In this document: positions 61,827-64,000 of the stretch, piece by piece | Layout: the number at the start of each line of letters is the position of its first letter | Position numbering within the stretch: position 1 is the stretch's first letter | Source: Clostridia bacterium | Lineage (GTDB): Bacteria; Bacillota; Clostridia; Lachnospirales; Bianqueaceae | Direction of reading: 5' to 3' | Length of the DNA: 64,000 bases | NCBI GenBank assembly: GCA_900764045.1 | Contig: CAAFMN010000099.1 | Span: forward strand, 1-64,000 | The notes under the pieces: generated by a model | Told to the model about the DNA's origin: nothing | Database searches by the model: none | Seen by the model: only the letters and a program-made list of their open reading frames with translations | Position numbers and translations under genes: made by a program

Positions 61827-62373
61827 TTCCTACCTCCCGCTTGATCTTATAATATTCCAATACTGCCCTCAGATAATGCAGCGGTATCCCGCCCGCGTGT
61901 TTCGGTATCAGGAAGCGCTCTTCAAAGATCTCCCTCGGAATCGTCTTGACTCCTTTATGTTCTCCTGCTTCATCGAAATAAGTGTTCAAAACCTCAAACG
62001 GAAGCAGATAGTACTGATCGTCCATAGAAAAATGCACCAGCAAAAAGGCCAGTCCGCCCTGCCGGTCAAATTCCCGCATAAAATCCACCTGGTGCGGATG
62101 AATATTGGCTACGGGCAGATTCTTCTGCGCGGTCTCCTTGGCATCAAAGCACAGCGGAATCCCCTGCAGGACACCGATATAATCTACGGTGCTGCGCTGT
62201 TCAAAATAAGCCAGCGAGATGGTACGCCGCTCCGAGTCAAATTCCACCGGCTTGATTGGAGTCGGAATCTTCTGCACCAGCGCGATCCCCTGCTTGCGGT
62301 AGATATCGTTGGCCATATTGATCAAATCCTCCAGGACGCTGCCCCGCAGTCCCCTCGTCTGATAATAAGCCAT
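61813..62373 (-). CDS. recU: Holliday junction resolvase RecU
   Basis: 186-residue resolvase of the Firmicutes RecU family, cutting four-way junctions in recombination. N-terminal RGSVLEDLINMANDIYR (10-26); PD-(D/E)XK core with VDYIGV near 68 and CFDAKET near 78. ATG 2 nt from the UPF0210 stop. Unlike in Bacillus it is not next to a penicillin-binding protein gene but overlaps plsX. Confidence 0.92.
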   Translation of the reverse strand: MAYYQTRGLRGSVLEDLINMANDIYRKQGIALVQKIPTPIKPVEFDSERRTISLAYFEQRSTVDYIGVLQGIPLCFDAKETAQKNLPVANIHPHQVDFMREFDRQGGLAFLLVHFSMDDQYYLLPFEVLNTYFDEAGEHKGVKTIPREIFEERFLIPKHAGGIPLHYLRAVLEYYKIKREVGNGSL

Positions 62374-62374
62374 T

Positions 62375-63733
62375 TTAGTTTTTGTAGCTGTGAATCGGTG
62401 CCGGAATTCGGCCGCCTCTCATGATAAAGTCCTGGCAGGAGGACGGATTGACCGGCATCACCGGCGCGTATCCCAAGAGTCCGCCGAACTCCGCCTTATC
62501 CCCAACCTTCTTGCCGTACACCGGGATCAAACGAACCGCTGTCGTCTTGGAATTGATCATCCCGATCGCCATCTCATCCGCAATGATGCCGGAGATCGAT
62601 GACGCCGGTGTATCTCCGGGAATCGCGATCATATCCAGACCTACAGAGCATACGCAGGTCATGGCTTCGAGCTTTTCCAGCGTCAGCCTTCCGGCTTCCG
62701 CCGCCTCGATCATTCCATGGTCCTCGCTGACCGGGATAAAGGCTCCGGAGAGACCGCCTACAAAAGAGGATGCCATCAGGCCGCCCTTTTTCACCTGATC
62801 GTTCAGCATAGCAAGCGCCGCCGTCGTACCCGGTGCGCCCGCGCACTCCAGTCCCATCTCCTGGAAGATTTCCGCGATGCTGTCTCCGATCGCCGGTGTG
62901 GGCGCCAGGGACAGATCAATGATTCCAAACGGGACTCCCAACATTCTAGACGCTTCCTGTGCGACCAGCTGACCCACACGGGTAATCTTGAAGGCTGTCT
63001 TTTTGATGGTTTCACACAGCACCTCAAAATTCTGTCCGCGTACTGCCTTCAGTGCGCTCTTTACCACTCCCGGTCCGGAAACGCCTACATTGATCACGGC
63101 GTCCGTCTCTCCGACACCGTGAAAAGCGCCTGCCATAAAGGGATTATCATCCGGCGCGTTGCAGAAGACCACCAGCTTGGCGCAGCCGATAGAGTCCTGA
63201 TCCTTGGTTCTTTCGGAAAGCTCAGAGATCTTCTCACCCAAGAGCCGAACCGCATCCATGTTGATTCCGGAACGGGATGTTCCTACGTTGACAGAAGCGC
63301 AAACCCTCTCCGTTGCCGCCAACGCCTCCGGAATACTCTCAATCAGCATCCGATCCTTTTCTGTCATGCCCTTCTGCACCAGTGCGGAAAAGCCGCCGAT
63401 AAAATTGACACCGACTTCCTTGGCTGCCCGGTCCAAAACCGCGGCAAGCTCCGGAAAATGCGGATCTTCACAGGCCGAAGCACAGATTGCCGCCGGGGTA
63501 ATGGAAATTCTTTTATTGACAATCGGAATTCCATAGCGTGCGCTAATCTCTTCTCCTGTCTCGACCAGCTTTTCTGCTTTATGAGTGATTTTATCATATA
63601 CCTTCTGCTGGAAAACCTTATAGTCCGAGTGAGCGCAGTCCAGGAGGCTGATCCCCATCGTGATCGTACGCACATCCAGATTGGCTTCTTCAATCATCCG
63701 GTTGGTTTCCAGAACTTCATTAAAATTAACCAT
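62375..63733 (-). CDS. PFL family protein (UPF0210)
   Basis: 452-residue UPF0210/DUF711 protein, a conserved family with a glycyl-radical-enzyme-like (PFL) fold and no proven reaction. Hallmarks: NVGTSRSGINMDAVRLLG near 175, FCNAPDDNPFMAGAFHG near 206, and VGISGPGVVKSAL-like VGVSGPGVVKSA near 235. Usually paired, as here, with an upstream ACT-domain protein of the UPF0237 family. Start: ATG after a GGAGG box, 12 nt after the ACT gene. Confidence 0.93.
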   Translation of the reverse strand: MVNFNEVLETNRMIEEANLDVRTITMGISLLDCAHSDYKVFQQKVYDKITHKAEKLVETGEEISARYGIPIVNKRISITPAAICASACEDPHFPELAAVLDRAAKEVGVNFIGGFSALVQKGMTEKDRMLIESIPEALAATERVCASVNVGTSRSGINMDAVRLLGEKISELSERTKDQDSIGCAKLVVFCNAPDDNPFMAGAFHGVGETDAVINVGVSGPGVVKSALKAVRGQNFEVLCETIKKTAFKITRVGQLVAQEASRMLGVPFGIIDLSLAPTPAIGDSIAEIFQEMGLECAGAPGTTAALAMLNDQVKKGGLMASSFVGGLSGAFIPVSEDHGMIEAAEAGRLTLEKLEAMTCVCSVGLDMIAIPGDTPASSISGIIADEMAIGMINSKTTAVRLIPVYGKKVGDKAEFGGLLGYAPVMPVNPSSCQDFIMRGGRIPAPIHSYKN

Positions 63734-63745
63734 ATTCTGACCTCC

Positions 63746-64000
63746 TTAGATCCGGTGCATTGCCTGGAAGATATCTTCACTCTGGAGCTTGATCTGAACG
63801 CCCAGCTTTTCTCCCACCTGATCCAGCTCATGCGCTACCTGATGAAATTGGGCATCGGCTCCTTCCATATCGACGATCATCATCATATGAAAATATCCGG
63901 CCGTAATACTCTGTGAAATATCCAGAATGTTGATATTCTTTTTGCTCAGCAGTGTGCATACCTCCGCGATGATTCCGACTCTGTCCTTACCCACAACCGT
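63746..64000 (-). CDS. ACT-domain protein (UPF0237), 5' end beyond the window
   Basis: One ACT domain: TVVGKDRVGIIAEVC, NINILDISQSI and FHMMMIVDM segments. The frame is open to the edge (codons ACG GTT GTG at 64000-63992), so the start lies a few codons outside; full length should be near 90 residues. Probably binds an amino acid or similar ligand and is co-transcribed with the UPF0210 gene, its constant partner. Confidence 0.9.
   Translation of the reverse strand, partial: TVVGKDRVGIIAEVCTLLSKKNINILDISQSITAGYFHMMMIVDMEGADAQFHQVAHELDQVGEKLGVQIKLQSEDIFQAMHRI

Overview
The window is chromosomal DNA of a Gram-positive anaerobe of class Clostridia, probably Lachnospiraceae or a near relative. 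Evidence: the 5' third of a 16S rRNA gene (minus strand, left edge) has a clostridial signature; ribosome-binding sites are AGGAGG-type with some TTG/GTG starts; promoters are TTGACA-17-TATAAT; and Firmicutes-type markers are present (RecU, XRE, PadR and AbrB regulators, LexA-like GAAC boxes, MutS/MutL/MiaA, plsX-acpP-rnc-smc-ftsY). Species assignment is not possible by reading alone.

Layout. 0-1 kb: 16S rRNA start and two tandem rRNA promoters. 1-10 kb: a minus operon (GH105 family hydrolase, Gfo/Idh oxidoreductase, amidohydrolase, uracil-DNA glycosylase) divergent from a plus operon (six-hairpin glycosidase-like protein, GH42 beta-galactosidase, ispD). 10-13.5 kb: an ABC-2 exporter (ATPase and two permeases). 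13.6-17 kb: two tRNA-Ser genes, a leader with an intrinsic terminator, a CNNM/CBS membrane protein and a DUF1846 protein. 17-25.7 kb: two GH2 enzymes, a second GH105, a PHP phosphoesterase and a DIP1984 protein. 25.8-28.5 kb: an accessory patch with a phosphoesterase, two XRE regulators, a PD-(D/E)XK-like protein and five tandem hairpin repeats. 28.5-38.7 kb: miaA-mutL-mutS-miaB, 2-keto-3-deoxygluconate kinase, and a two-gene radical SAM/DUF4130 DNA-repair cassette with LexA-like boxes. 38.8-46.3 kb: PadR plus a DUF4097 protein, a GH112 phosphorylase, an RpiB/LacAB-type isomerase, an MGH1-like hydrolase and an MFS transporter. 46.3-49.9 kb: purA-purC-purB. 50-52.9 kb: a second accessory patch with an inactivated copy of the PD-(D/E)XK gene, an AbrB regulator, a ParB-like HTH protein and a Y1-transposase-fold protein that has lost its catalytic residues. 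53-55 kb: GH36 alpha-galactosidase. 55.3-64 kb: ftsY, smc, rnc, acpP, plsX, recU, UPF0210 and an ACT-domain gene cut by the right edge.

How the genes fit together (inference): the carbohydrate genes suit uptake and intracellular breakdown of galactoside-decorated pectic oligosaccharides. GH105 enzymes would release unsaturated uronate, the isomerase (DhuI-like) and a reductase not seen here would give 2-keto-3-deoxygluconate, and KdgK would phosphorylate it. GH2, GH42, GH36 and GH112 would handle galactosides. The least explained parts are the degenerate transposase/ParB-like pair, the two-copy PD-(D/E)XK family, the five-unit hairpin array at 28.15-28.52 kb, the leader upstream of the CNNM gene, and a 16S base change in the universally conserved 530 loop.
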